In this document: one piece after another, positions 8,715 to 17,775 of the stretch | Layout of the letters: every line of letters begins with the position of its first letter | Position numbering within the stretch: the stretch's first letter is position 1 | DNA from: Chloracidobacterium sp. | GTDB taxonomy: Bacteria > Acidobacteriota > Blastocatellia > Chloracidobacteriales > Chloracidobacteriaceae | Reading direction: 5' to 3' | DNA length: 64,000 nt | Assembly (NCBI GenBank): GCA_025057975.1 | Contig: JANWUV010000008.1 | Coordinates: 124,001-188,000, forward strand | Program-made: the position numbers and the translations under genes | The notes under the pieces: model-generated | Told to the model about the DNA's origin: nothing | The model's database searches: none | What the model saw: only the letters and a program-made list of their open reading frames with translations

Positions 8715-10310
8715 ATGGCGTCACCGTCCACGGCTCCCGTCGCTGCGTCTTGGCGCGTGCGGTTTCCGAACCTAACCCCGCTATATCCGTGGGCGCTCGC
8801 ATCGGCGACGGGCGGACTGATGCTTGCAGCCTTTCAACCATCCGGCCTGCCGTGGGCGCTTACGGCGCTCGCGCCGCTGCTGTGGGCGGTCGTCGCCGTC
8901 GAACGCACGACGACGGCGACCCTACTTGGCTGGTTCGCCGGGACGCTTTTCTATTACGGGTCAAGCTGGTGGGCGACCCATTCGCTCATCGTGTACGGTC
9001 ACCTGCCGACGCTCGTTGCGCACGTACTGATTATCATCGCTGCCGGGATTGCAGCGCTCCCAACAGCATTGTTTGCGTGGGGCGTCCACGTGACGACGCG
9101 CCGGGACACCCTGCTCGGCTGGTGGTGTGTTCCGGCATGGTGGTGCGCCGGCGAGTACGTGCGTGGCGAACTGATGGACTTCGGATGGAACCCGCTAGCC
9201 AACGCCGTCGCCTATGAGCTGTGGTTGGCGCGCACTGCGACACTGGGTGGACATTATCTGGTCGGGGCGATGCTCGCGGCGGCGGCCGCCAGCGTCGCCT
9301 ACGCTGGATGGTCTTGGCGGCAGCCGCGTTTCGCTGTCGCAGGTTTGGCGGCTGGCGCGTTGGCCCTGTTCATTCCAATGCTGGCGGCGAGGACTTTGAC
9401 GCCGCCCACCTCTGGCGCATCGCCGAGGCTGACGGTCGTGGCGGTGCAACCATGTGCGCCGCAGGGAACGGCGCAGGCTGACGAATACGCCCGCGCCTAC
9501 GCCCGGCAGCGCGCCTTGGCGGTCGAGGGGTTGCAGCAGGCTTCACCGGAGACTGTCAGACTGGTGGTGTTCCCGGAGTCACAGCTTGCGCCTGATTTGG
9601 GCGCGCCTAGCGCAGAAGCTGATTTCCTCCCGTTACTAGGCGAAGGGGCGTATGTTTTGACCAATGCGACACGCCCTGTCGGCGACGGTTTCGCCAACGC
9701 CGCCGTCCTCTATGCGCCAAACGGGCGACTAGCGGAGTACCAGAAAACGCATTTGATGCCGTTCGGCGAGTATGTCCCGTTCGGTCGTTACCTGCCAATC
9801 AAGCTGCCGACGCTGGCGACCGAAGCCGTCCCCGGCGCGCGCATTGAGACGCTGCCCCTCAACGCTGACATCCGGCTGGGGGTTGGCGTCTGCTTTGAGT
9901 CGGCTTTTCCGAGTCTGCACCGGATGTTTCGGCGGCAGGGGGCGAATCTCCTGATCAATCTGGCGAACGACGGCTGGTTCGGCCCGACGCCCGGCAGCGA
10001 GCGGCATCTGCGACATCTGGTCTATCGGGCGATTGAGACCGGCTGTCCGCTTGTCCGGGTGACGAATGATGGCGTGAGCGCACTAATTGACGCCGACGGT
10101 CGCCTGCGCGCCACGACGCCTAAGGGGCGACCGGAGGTTCGCGTGTGGACGGTGCAGCCAGCGTCGCCGGAAACAACGCCCTACGTTGTCGTAGGCGACC
10201 TGTTTGCATGGAGCTGTTTAGTGGTCGTCGCCGGAGCGTTGCTGTGGACGCTCTGGTTGCGCATTCAGTTTTACGCCGAAGCCGTCATTGATCTCGTGGC
10301 CGGTGAATAA
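8715..10310 (+). CDS. lnt: Apolipoprotein N-acyltransferase
   Basis: Lnt adds the third acyl chain to the N-terminal cysteine of lipoproteins in the inner membrane. The N-terminal half (to about residue 230) holds six or more hydrophobic segments, and the C-terminal half is a nitrilase-type domain. The three catalytic elements are visible: Glu in VVFPESQLAP (about residue 290), Lys in EYQKTHLMPFGEYVPF (about 345) and Cys in GVCFESAFP (about 395). The 531-aa length is normal. It starts five bases after the inositol synthase stop, so the two are co-transcribed. Presence of Lnt fits a diderm envelope. Confidence 0.96.
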   Translation: MASPSTAPVAASWRVRFPNLTPLYPWALASATGGLMLAAFQPSGLPWALTALAPLLWAVVAVERTTTATLLGWFAGTLFYYGSSWWATHSLIVYGHLPTLVAHVLIIIAAGIAALPTALFAWGVHVTTRRDTLLGWWCVPAWWCAGEYVRGELMDFGWNPLANAVAYELWLARTATLGGHYLVGAMLAAAAASVAYAGWSWRQPRFAVAGLAAGALALFIPMLAARTLTPPTSGASPRLTVVAVQPCAPQGTAQADEYARAYARQRALAVEGLQQASPETVRLVVFPESQLAPDLGAPSAEADFLPLLGEGAYVLTNATRPVGDGFANAAVLYAPNGRLAEYQKTHLMPFGEYVPFGRYLPIKLPTLATEAVPGARIETLPLNADIRLGVGVCFESAFPSLHRMFRRQGANLLINLANDGWFGPTPGSERHLRHLVYRAIETGCPLVRVTNDGVSALIDADGRLRATTPKGRPEVRVWTVQPASPETTPYVVVGDLFAWSCLVVVAGALLWTLWLRIQFYAEAVIDLVAGE

Positions 10311-10368
10311 GCTGCCAACCGGACGTGCGACGGTGTAGCATCTGGGTGTTCGCAGTGGAGAAACGGCG

Positions 10369-11775
10369 ATGAGCGTCCACTTTTTCAACTCCCTGACCCG
10401 AACCCGCGAGCCGTTCATCCCGCTCGAACCAGGGCGGGTGCGGATGTACGCCTGCGGGCCGACGGTGTACAACTTCGCCCACATTGGCAACTTCCGAACC
10501 TTTGTCTTCGTGGACATTCTCCGTCGCCACTTGAAGTGGCGCGGCTACGACCTGCTCCATGTCATGAACCTGACCGACGTGGACGACAAGATCATCCGCG
10601 ATGCGCGCGCCGCCGGTCAGTCGCTGCGTGAGTTTACGGAAAAGTACATCCGGTATTTCTGGGAGGACGCCGACGCGCTCAACATCGAGCGCCCAGAGGT
10701 CGCGCCGCGCGCTACGGAGCACATCCCAGAAATGATTGATTTGATTGGTCGGCTGGTGCGCTGCGGCTGCGCCTACCACAGCGACGGCTCGACCTATTTC
10801 CGCATTGCGTCGTTTCCGCGCTACGGCGTGCTGTCAGGCAACAAACTGGCCGGCAATATCGCCGGAGCGAGCGAGCGCGTTGAGGCGGACGAGTACGAAA
10901 AGGATGACGCCCGCGACTTTGTCCTCTGGAAGCGAACGCAACCGGGTGAGCCGACTTGGGATTCGCCGTTGGGGCCGGGACGGCCAGGGTGGCATATCGA
11001 ATGCTCGGCGATGGCGATGAAGTATCTGGGCGAATCGTTTGACATTCACTGCGGCGGCGTGGATTTGATGTTTCCGCACCACGAAAACGAAATCGCCCAG
11101 TCGGAAGGCGCGACAGGCAAGCCGTTTGTCCGGTACTGGCTACACGCTGAACATCTTCTCGTCAACGGGCGCAAGATGTCCAAGCGGGAAGGCAACTACT
11201 ACACGTTGCGCGACCTGCTGGAGCGCGGCTATGCGGCGCGCGCCGTGCGCTACGTGTTGGCGGCCGTCCCCTACCGCAAGCCGCTCAACTTTACGCTCGA
11301 AGGTGTCGAGGCGGCGGAGCGCCGGCTCAAGCGCCTAAATGAAACCGTCCGCCGCCTGCGGGAAGCACGGCCGGTCGCCGCCGAGGCGACGGATGATGCG
11401 ACCGCAACGATCGCCGCCATCCGCGACGCCTTTGGGGCGGCTATGGACGACGACCTGAATACAGCCGAGGCGCTGGCGGCGACGGCGCAACTGGAGACAA
11501 CGGTCAACATCGCGTTGGCGCACGGGGAACTGACCGAATCATTCAAAACAGCGGCGCTGGCGGCGTTTGACGACGTACAAACCGTGCTGGGAATTCTTGA
11601 TCCGCCGGAGACGCCGTTGCTGGATGCGACAATTGAAGCGCTCATTGCGGAGCGGTCGGCTGCCCGTAAGGCGCGAAACTTTGCCCGTGCGGATGAGATT
11701 CGGGCGCAACTGGCCGCGCAGGGGATTATTCTTGAAGACGGCAAGGATGGGACGACGCGCTGGCGGCGGGCGTAA
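10369..11775 (+). CDS. cysS: Cysteinyl-tRNA synthetase
   Basis: Class I synthetase charging tRNA-Cys. ACGPTVYNFAHIGNFRTF at residues 24-41 contains the zinc-ligand Cys and the HIGH-type signature (HIGN). The zinc-site block WHIECSAMAMKYLG...DIHCGGVDLMFPHHENE is near 205-240, and KMSKREGN, the KMSKS loop, is near residue 270. The C-terminal part has the alpha-helical DALR-like domain; total 468 aa is typical. The ATG is preceded by GGAG nine bases upstream, and the gene follows lnt by 58 bp. Confidence 0.97.
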   Translation: MSVHFFNSLTRTREPFIPLEPGRVRMYACGPTVYNFAHIGNFRTFVFVDILRRHLKWRGYDLLHVMNLTDVDDKIIRDARAAGQSLREFTEKYIRYFWEDADALNIERPEVAPRATEHIPEMIDLIGRLVRCGCAYHSDGSTYFRIASFPRYGVLSGNKLAGNIAGASERVEADEYEKDDARDFVLWKRTQPGEPTWDSPLGPGRPGWHIECSAMAMKYLGESFDIHCGGVDLMFPHHENEIAQSEGATGKPFVRYWLHAEHLLVNGRKMSKREGNYYTLRDLLERGYAARAVRYVLAAVPYRKPLNFTLEGVEAAERRLKRLNETVRRLREARPVAAEATDDATATIAAIRDAFGAAMDDDLNTAEALAATAQLETTVNIALAHGELTESFKTAALAAFDDVQTVLGILDPPETPLLDATIEALIAERSAARKARNFARADEIRAQLAAQGIILEDGKDGTTRWRRA

Positions 11776-12069
11776 GGCGCGCGGACGCATAGCGGATGGC
11801 TACCGCTTTCTAGCTAGAAGGTTGTCAGCGAACAACGTGGTGAACGGAGTGCAGGTCGCCTCCTTGCGGCCGCGCCCGGTGATAAGCGCCGGGCTCTCTT
11901 GGTTTTGCAGAGTCGCGTACGGAGTTTGCGCAGACGGGCTGGCTGACGGCTTCCGGCGTTGTCCTTATATCCGGCATGGAAAGCCGCATCGGATGGATGG
12001 TTCGTCGCGGCGTTGGGGTTGGCGTAAATTGCCAGCACAGACAGACCCGCCGATAAAAACTGAGAGAGA
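11776..12069 (+). other. 294-bp intergenic interval with one hairpin
   Basis: No convincing gene is seen between cysS and the M16 peptidase. A 6-bp GC stem (GCCCGG at 11874-11879 with CCGGGC at 11889-11894) followed by a T-rich stretch (tctcttggtttt) could act as a terminator for cysS. The frame that continues across it in one phase is Arg/Gly-rich without family features. Confidence 0.4.
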
Positions 12070-13368
12070 ATGATGACTATACCTGCCTCAACTTCGCTCC
12101 TCACCGCTGGCGTGCAACGCTACGTGTTATCCAATGGGCTGACGGTTTTGCTCAAAGCGGTACCATCAAACCCGATTGTGTCCACCATGATCTGGTATCG
12201 TGTTGGGTCGCGCAACGAGCCGTCTGGAAAAACCGGGCTGTCGCACTTCCTTGAGCATATGATGTTTAAGGGGACGCAGCACCTCGGCAAGGGTGAGATT
12301 GACCGCCTGACGCTCGTCAACGGCGGTCGCAACAACGCTTTTACGTGGATGGATTTCACGGCGTACTACTTCACCTTTGCCGCCGACCGCTGGGAAGTGG
12401 CGCTGGAGATTGAAGCCGACCGAGCGCAGAACGCAGCGTTCGACCCGGTTGAATTCGAAGCCGAAAAGCAAGTCGTTCTAGAGGAGCTGCGAATGTACAT
12501 GGACAGCCCCTTTGACGCGCTTGAGATGGAGGTTTGGGCGACGGCCTTTCGGCAGCATCCTTACCATGTTCCGACGATTGGGTGGCGCGAAGACGTGGAA
12601 CACCTTACGGTGGACGACATGCGGCGCTACTATGAAAGCTACTATGGCCCGAACAACGCCACGCTGGTCGTCGTGGGGGACATTCGCCCGGAAAAGGCGC
12701 TGCGCCGGATTGAAGCGACCTTTGGGGCGTTGCCAAGGCGTCCGCTTCCCGACCCGCCCCATGCTTGCGAGCCGCCTCAGCGCGGTGAAAAGCGGGTGAC
12801 CGTCAAAAAGCCGACGCCGCTACCGCGACTTACGATTGGCTATCACGCGCCGGAAGTGGCGCACCCGGATTCCTATGCCCTACACGTCGCCGCAATGCTG
12901 CTGTCCTACGGGCGCACATCGCGCCTTTACCGGCGTTTGCAGGAGCAGGACGAATCGGTGACGTTCGCCACGGCGCATTACGCCGAGCACATTGACCCGT
13001 CGCTGTTCACAATTTCAGCCGAGATCAAGCCCGACCATACCCCGGCTGAAGTCGAAGCCGCCATCACTGAAGAAGTGGAGCGGCTGGCTCAAGAGCCGCC
13101 GACCGACCTGGAGTTGGCCAAGGCTAAGCGCCAGACCGAAGCGCAGTTTATTCTTGGTAATGAGGAAATTCTCAATCAGGCGATGCTGCTGGGCGAGTAT
13201 GAAACCATCGCTTGCGGCCCGCGCGTAACTGAGGACGCGCGTGGGTATCGCTACCTTGACGCTTACTTGCAGCGTGTGCGGCAGGTGTCAGCCGAGGACA
13301 TCCAACAGGCGGCGGCGACCTACCTGCACCGCGACAATCGGACGGTTGGATGGTTGGTCAATCCCTGA
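12070..13368 (+). CDS. M16 family zinc metallopeptidase (pitrilysin/processing-protease type)
   Basis: A 432-aa single M16 unit. The inverted zinc motif HFLEHMMFKGT (HxxEH) is at about residues 60-64, and the distal glutamate lies in VVLEELRMYMD near 135. It starts LTAGVQRYVLSNGLTVLLKAVPSNPIVSTMIWYRVGSRNE, the standard M16B opening. No signal peptide is obvious. M16 proteins of this size usually work as a dimer with a second, inactive M16 subunit encoded next door; none is here, so it may be a homodimer or have a partner elsewhere. GAGAGAGA lies just before the ATG. The stop overlaps the next start (TGATG). Confidence 0.93.
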   Translation: MMTIPASTSLLTAGVQRYVLSNGLTVLLKAVPSNPIVSTMIWYRVGSRNEPSGKTGLSHFLEHMMFKGTQHLGKGEIDRLTLVNGGRNNAFTWMDFTAYYFTFAADRWEVALEIEADRAQNAAFDPVEFEAEKQVVLEELRMYMDSPFDALEMEVWATAFRQHPYHVPTIGWREDVEHLTVDDMRRYYESYYGPNNATLVVVGDIRPEKALRRIEATFGALPRRPLPDPPHACEPPQRGEKRVTVKKPTPLPRLTIGYHAPEVAHPDSYALHVAAMLLSYGRTSRLYRRLQEQDESVTFATAHYAEHIDPSLFTISAEIKPDHTPAEVEAAITEEVERLAQEPPTDLELAKAKRQTEAQFILGNEEILNQAMLLGEYETIACGPRVTEDARGYRYLDAYLQRVRQVSAEDIQQAAATYLHRDNRTVGWLVNP

Positions 13369-14204
13369 TGTACGACGGAGCGTATTTTGACTGGCACGGA
13401 CGGCGCTGTTTTTACCAAGTCGCCGGCGCTCCCGACGCGCCGCCAGTGGTGTTCATCCATGGTCACGCCACGTCGCATTTTACGTGGCGGTATCAGGTCG
13501 CGGCGCTCCAAGCGGACTTTCGGGTCTTTGCCCCCGATTTGCTTGGTTTCGGGCGTTCGGACAAACCGCGTGACACAGCCTACACGGTAGAACTTTGGAC
13601 AGCCCAAATCATTGCCTTCATCGAGGCGGTGATTGGACGACCGGCGCTTGTGGCCGGCAACTCGCTCGGCGGTCTCGTGGCGGCGCATGTCGCTGACCGT
13701 CGGCCGGATTTGGTATCACGGTTGGCATTGATTGCTTCGGCCGGCGCGTCAAGTTACTTGCAAAGCTTATTCGTCAACTTCCCGTTTCTACTGATGCGGA
13801 CGCCGCTGATTGGGCGCGCCTTGTTCGACGCACTGGTACAACAGCGTGTCGTCGAGTGGAACATTCGCCACCGGCTCTACGCCAATCCGGCCGCCGTTAC
13901 GCCGGAGGTCATTGCGCACTACCGGGAATGCTTTTTCGCGCCGGAAAACCGTGAGATTGTCTTCGAGGTGACGAAGCGGTTCTACGACTTCGTAATGGAC
14001 GACGCTATGGCGCGGCGCATCGCGCAGCCAACGCTATTGCTGTGGGGCGAACGGGATACCTTTGTCCCACCAATTCGGGGTCAGCAACTGGTCCGTGTAA
14101 TGCCGCAGGCACGGCTGGAAATTTTGCCGAACGCTTCACACTGCCCCCAGGAAGACCAACCGGAGCAGGTCAACGCGCTGCTGCGGGCGTTTCACCAAGA
14201 ATAA
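13368..14204 (+). CDS. Alpha/beta hydrolase
   Basis: A 278-aa cytosolic alpha/beta-hydrolase. The oxyanion region PPVVFIHGHATSHFTWRYQ is near residue 25, the nucleophile elbow is GNSLGGLVA (about residue 95), the acid is Asp in LLWGERDTFVPP and the base His is in NASHCPQEDQP. A cap region occupies roughly residues 125-205. The substrate cannot be told; the sequence resembles haloalkane dehalogenase/epoxide-hydrolase-like and 2-hydroxymuconate hydrolase-like members. I place the start at the ATG in TGATG overlapping the peptidase stop, rather than the ATG six codons upstream. Confidence 0.9.
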   Translation: MYDGAYFDWHGRRCFYQVAGAPDAPPVVFIHGHATSHFTWRYQVAALQADFRVFAPDLLGFGRSDKPRDTAYTVELWTAQIIAFIEAVIGRPALVAGNSLGGLVAAHVADRRPDLVSRLALIASAGASSYLQSLFVNFPFLLMRTPLIGRALFDALVQQRVVEWNIRHRLYANPAAVTPEVIAHYRECFFAPENREIVFEVTKRFYDFVMDDAMARRIAQPTLLLWGERDTFVPPIRGQQLVRVMPQARLEILPNASHCPQEDQPEQVNALLRAFHQE

Positions 14205-14258
14205 AGCGGCGACGCAAACGCAACCCCGGCGCAGCTTCGCCGTCAATAAAAAGTTGTA

Positions 14259-14288
14259 GAGGACACAGCTCTGGGAAGCTGTGTCCTC
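14259..14288. terminator. Perfect 12-bp hairpin between convergent genes
   Basis: GAGGACACAGCT and AGCTGTGTCCTC form a perfect 12-bp stem with a 6-nt loop (CTGGGA). It stands between the converging hydrolase and PilV-like genes, 54 bp past the former's stop and 28 bp past the latter's. There is no T-tract on either side, so termination may need Rho or rest on the stem alone. Confidence 0.6.
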
Positions 14289-14316
14289 CCAAAGCGTCGG
14301 CAAGTTCGTTGCCTAG

Positions 14317-15018
14317 CTAAATGCCGCGAATCTGCGAAGGCGGTTGTGTCAAAAGCGTCATAAGCTGAACGGTGCGCCGACCGCTGCCCGTCGCACGGGT
14401 GTAGGGATAACGAACCTGTACTATAACTCGCTTAACTATATCCCCGGGATTTTCTAGCGGGCAGTTGGATTCATCCGCTAAGTCATAGTTGTTGTCATAC
14501 TCACGGTCGAAACAGATAGGAAGCGGCGGCCCCGTCGGATTACCTTGGTTTGGCCGCGTTGCATCCGACGTGCGCACCAAAACGCGAATTTCAAAGCCCT
14601 CGTACCGCGGGTCAGGCGGCCCACTGTCATCATCGGTTGCCCGGATCATGTCCCAGCCGATATTCTGGTAGACCGGCCGGAAAACAGCGGGAAAAATGCC
14701 GTTGATCTCAGCGCGGTTACTCAGGCGGCGGAAGGTGTTGATGTTGCGGTTTTCCGGATCGGGAAGGCCGCCGAAGGCGTTCATCTCACGGATCATAATA
14801 ATCTGATTGAGGGTTTCTTCCGCAAGGTTGCGCGCCAGCAGCAGTTTGTTGGCGTTGAGCGAGCTAGTCAGCGCAATAGACATAAACGCCAAGGCACTGA
14901 ACATCCCAACAAACAGGATCACCAGCGCCAAAATAAGCTCAATCAGCGTTACGCCCGATTGCTGCGCCCGACGAAGCCGCAGGCGTCGGGCGGCAGGTAA
15001 AACAACAGACATCCGCAT
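14317..15018 (-). CDS. Type IV pilin-like protein (PilV type, prepilin N-terminus)
   Basis: This 233-aa protein has a long basic leader followed by QSGVTLIELILALVILFVGMF, a class III prepilin signal: cleavage after Gly, then methylation of the new first residue, with Glu at +5 and a hydrophobic helix. The rest has no repeats and looks like a minor pilin of the PilV kind. It would be processed by the prepilin peptidase at 26798-28030. The ATG at 15018 has GGAGGT ten bases upstream, which decides the start against the upstream TTG. It stands alone, without the usual pilW/pilX neighbours. Confidence 0.8.
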   Translation of the reverse strand: MRMSVVLPAARRLRLRRAQQSGVTLIELILALVILFVGMFSALAFMSIALTSSLNANKLLLARNLAEETLNQIIMIREMNAFGGLPDPENRNINTFRRLSNRAEINGIFPAVFRPVYQNIGWDMIRATDDDSGPPDPRYEGFEIRVLVRTSDATRPNQGNPTGPPLPICFDREYDNNYDLADESNCPLENPGDIVKRVIVQVRYPYTRATGSGRRTVQLMTLLTQPPSQIRGI

Positions 15019-15196
15019 CGCTGACAACCTCCACTGTACCAACCAAGCTCAACCGCATTCCCTTCAGGCAAAGCTCGTGCCATCCGAGCCTAGTCACCGG
15101 ATGCTTGACAAGAACGGCTTCAGGCGCAACATGGCGCGCTGGTCGCTTCGGCGACGTCGGGGAAGTGTTACGAGAAGTAACACTCAGGCGCTGTCT

Positions 15197-16504
15197 CTAC
15201 ATCGCCTTCGGCGGCGTTTCAAGAACCTTGATGACGACCACCGTCAGGTCGTCGTTCAGCGACGCCGGGCCGGCGAACGTCCGCGCCTCCTGATAAATCG
15301 TCTGAACCAGTTCCTGCGCAGAAGCGCGCCGATGGCGGCGGATTGTCTCCACAAGGCGCGCGAGGCCAAACTCTTCGCCGTCCTGCCCCGCCTCAGTAAC
15401 GCCGTCGGTATAGAGAACAACCACGTCGCCCGGCCGTAAGTTGCAGTAGCACTCCGTGTACTTGCGATCCTCAAAGAGGCCGAGCACGGTGTTGCCGCAG
15501 GAAAGCTCCTCATACGTACCGTCCGCATGCATCAGGAGCGCCGGATTGTGGCCGGCGTCACCGTAACTGAAGCGGCGGCTTACAGGGTCAAGGACGCCGT
15601 AAATGGCGGTGACGTACTGTGAGCTGTCCAAACTTTCCCAGAGCAGATAGTTGACCTTGCGGAGGATGACCCGGATGGAAAAGTCGTTTCGCACTTGGGC
15701 GCGCAGACAAGCGCGAAACGTCGCCATAATCAGCGCCGCCGGAATCCCTTTACCGGATACGTCGGCGATGGCGATACCGAGCTGATGGTTTGGGAAGGGG
15801 ATGAAGTCGTAGTAGTCGCCGCCGACGGCTTCGTTGGGCACGGTCAGACCGGCAATGTCAAATCCTTCTACCGTCGGAGCTTTGTCGGGAAGGAGGCTGC
15901 GTTGCACTTGGCGTGCAATAGCCAGTTCGCTTTCCAGGCGGCGTTTTTCAAGTCGTTCTTGGTGCAGGATGGCTTTTTCAATGGAAATCGCCGCCGCCGA
16001 AGCGAAGAGCGTAAGCACCTCCAAGTCGGCGGCTTTGTAGGCGTCCAGCGTCCGACTTTCGAGATTGAGCGCTCCAATGATGCGGTTGTTGGCGATGATC
16101 GGCACCACGATTTCCGACATCGTAAGCGGGTCGGAACTGATGTAGCGTTGGTCGTTGCGTACATCTGGAATGACGATGGCCCCGCCCGACTGCACCACCC
16201 ACCCGACAAAACCCTCGCCCAAACGCAGCAGCCGCTCCATAGACGCTTCATCGTACCCACGGTACACCGTCGCCCGGATGCGCCGGTCGCGGCCGTTCGT
16301 TTCAAGGACGTAGATGGCGGCGGCGTCGTAGGGAACAAACGACTTCACCGAATCAATGATGAGCGACAGCGTTTCATCCAAGTCGAGCGAGCGACTAATG
16401 GTGCGGGTGATTTCCAAGAGGAGCCGAAATTTTGTCTCGAACGAAAGGGCGTCTGGTGAGGCGTCCGTCGGCGGTGGGTCGGTATCGGTGGAAGACGTAG
16501 GCAT
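15197..16504 (-). CDS. GAF domain plus PP2C/SpoIIE-type serine phosphatase
   Basis: A 435-aa soluble regulator. Residues about 30-190 form a GAF sensor domain (LLEITRTISRSLDLDETLSLIIDSV onward), a short coiled linker (ERLEKRRLESELAIARQVQRSLLP) follows, and the C-terminal 230 residues are a PP2C/SpoIIE phosphatase with the metal-binding VGGDYYDF, ADVSGKGIPAALIM and YTDGVTEA motifs. RsbU-like enzymes of this build dephosphorylate anti-anti-sigma factors. No anti-sigma or anti-anti-sigma gene is adjacent, so the target is unknown. AAGGAA seven bases before the ATG at 16504 supports that start over the GTG 15 codons upstream. Confidence 0.92.
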   Translation of the reverse strand: MPTSSTDTDPPPTDASPDALSFETKFRLLLEITRTISRSLDLDETLSLIIDSVKSFVPYDAAAIYVLETNGRDRRIRATVYRGYDEASMERLLRLGEGFVGWVVQSGGAIVIPDVRNDQRYISSDPLTMSEIVVPIIANNRIIGALNLESRTLDAYKAADLEVLTLFASAAAISIEKAILHQERLEKRRLESELAIARQVQRSLLPDKAPTVEGFDIAGLTVPNEAVGGDYYDFIPFPNHQLGIAIADVSGKGIPAALIMATFRACLRAQVRNDFSIRVILRKVNYLLWESLDSSQYVTAIYGVLDPVSRRFSYGDAGHNPALLMHADGTYEELSCGNTVLGLFEDRKYTECYCNLRPGDVVVLYTDGVTEAGQDGEEFGLARLVETIRRHRRASAQELVQTIYQEARTFAGPASLNDDLTVVVIKVLETPPKAM

Positions 16505-16689
16505 AAGGCGATTCCTTTCCCTGACTTCTGACCATAGCGTTTTCAACACCGCCGCGCCATGGTTTCACAGCGCCGCAAGCATACCCCCTGAAGGGCGAGC
16601 GGTTGTTCGGAGAAAGTAAAGAACCGGCCAAGTGTTTGGACTTGGCTGCTCTCGCGTGTGTCGGGGGTGTAGGCGAGCGCCCAGAAAGC

Positions 16690-17679
16690 CTACGATGCCG
16701 ACCGGCGACGAGTCAGGGAAACAAGCGGCGGTGGGGATGGTGGAACGGCCGCCCTTGACGGAGCGACGGATACCGGAGCGCCGTCCGCTTCGGTCGCCTG
16801 TTCATGAGCGTGGTATGAACTCCGCACTAATGGGCCAGCCTCGACGTGTTTGAAGCCCATCGCCAGACCGATCTGCTTGAGTTCGGCGAATTCGTCGGGG
16901 TGGTAGAACTTTTCGACCGGTAAATGCCGCAAACTTGGCCGCAAGTATTGTCCGAGGGTGAGAATGTCACAGTCGTTGGCGCGCAGATCGCGCATGGTTT
17001 CCAGCAGTTCGTCGCGCGTTTCGCCCAAGCCCAGCATCACCCCCGATTTCGTCAGCAGGGGGTAATCGGCGGAGCGATATGCCGCCGCCCGCCGCAGCAG
17101 TTCCATCGAGCGGGCGTACACCGCATCGGGCCGGACACGCTTGTAGAGCGCCTTAACTGTCTCCGTGTTGTGATTGAGAATATCGGGACGCGCGTCCATC
17201 ACAACCGCCAACGCCTCCCAGTTGCCGCAAAAATCCGGGATGAGCACCTCGATGCGGCAGCCGGGATTCAAGCGCCGCACCTCCCGAATCGTCGCCGCAA
17301 AGTGGCGCGCGCCGCCGTCAGGCAGTTCATCGCGGTTGACGGACGTAATGACCGCGTGCTGCAACCCCAACTTGCGGACGGCTTCGGCGACATGGCGCGG
17401 CTCCTGCGGATCAAGCGGGCGCGGCGTCCCCTTCGAGACGGCGCAGAAGCCGCAGTGGCGCGTACAGATGTCACCCATCAACATGAAGGTTGCCGTCCGG
17501 TTCGAGAAGCACTCCCAGATGTTGGGACACCGCGCTTCCTGACAGACGGTGTTGAGCGAGAGATCGTCCACTAGGTGGGCGACTTCCTGGAACTTCTCAC
17601 GGGCATTGAGCCGGATTTTGAGCCAGTCGGGTTTGCGTTCCGGGCGGATGTCACGGCGAGTGAAAGTACGGTCGGCCAT
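16690..17679 (-). CDS. lipA: Lipoyl synthase
   Basis: A radical-SAM enzyme that inserts two sulfurs into octanoyl groups on lipoyl domains. Both iron-sulfur sets are present: [12 protein letters not shown] (CX4CX5C, the auxiliary cluster, residues about 46-57) and CTRHCGFC (CX3CX2C, the SAM cluster, about 72-79). The conserved terminal RSSYHAHEQ is also there. The last 35 or so residues beyond it are Pro/Ser/Arg-rich and are probably a non-essential tail. Total 329 aa. No lipB is adjacent; folC lies 96 bp upstream. Confidence 0.96.
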   Translation of the reverse strand: MADRTFTRRDIRPERKPDWLKIRLNAREKFQEVAHLVDDLSLNTVCQEARCPNIWECFSNRTATFMLMGDICTRHCGFCAVSKGTPRPLDPQEPRHVAEAVRKLGLQHAVITSVNRDELPDGGARHFAATIREVRRLNPGCRIEVLIPDFCGNWEALAVVMDARPDILNHNTETVKALYKRVRPDAVYARSMELLRRAAAYRSADYPLLTKSGVMLGLGETRDELLETMRDLRANDCDILTLGQYLRPSLRHLPVEKFYHPDEFAELKQIGLAMGFKHVEAGPLVRSSYHAHEQATEADGAPVSVAPSRAAVPPSPPPLVSLTRRRSAS

Positions 17680-17775
17680 AGCACCGGCATCTTAGAAACC
17701 GCCCGCTGGCGAAACAAGTCGCCGAAGCCGCCGGCTTGGGGGTGAGCATCCCGCCGGAAGGCGCGATGGCGTGTG

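Noticed and set aside
11567-12073. 168-codon frame across the end of cysS and the following gap
   Set aside because: Arg/Gly/Ser-rich without a ribosome site, and most of it overlaps cysS in another frame.
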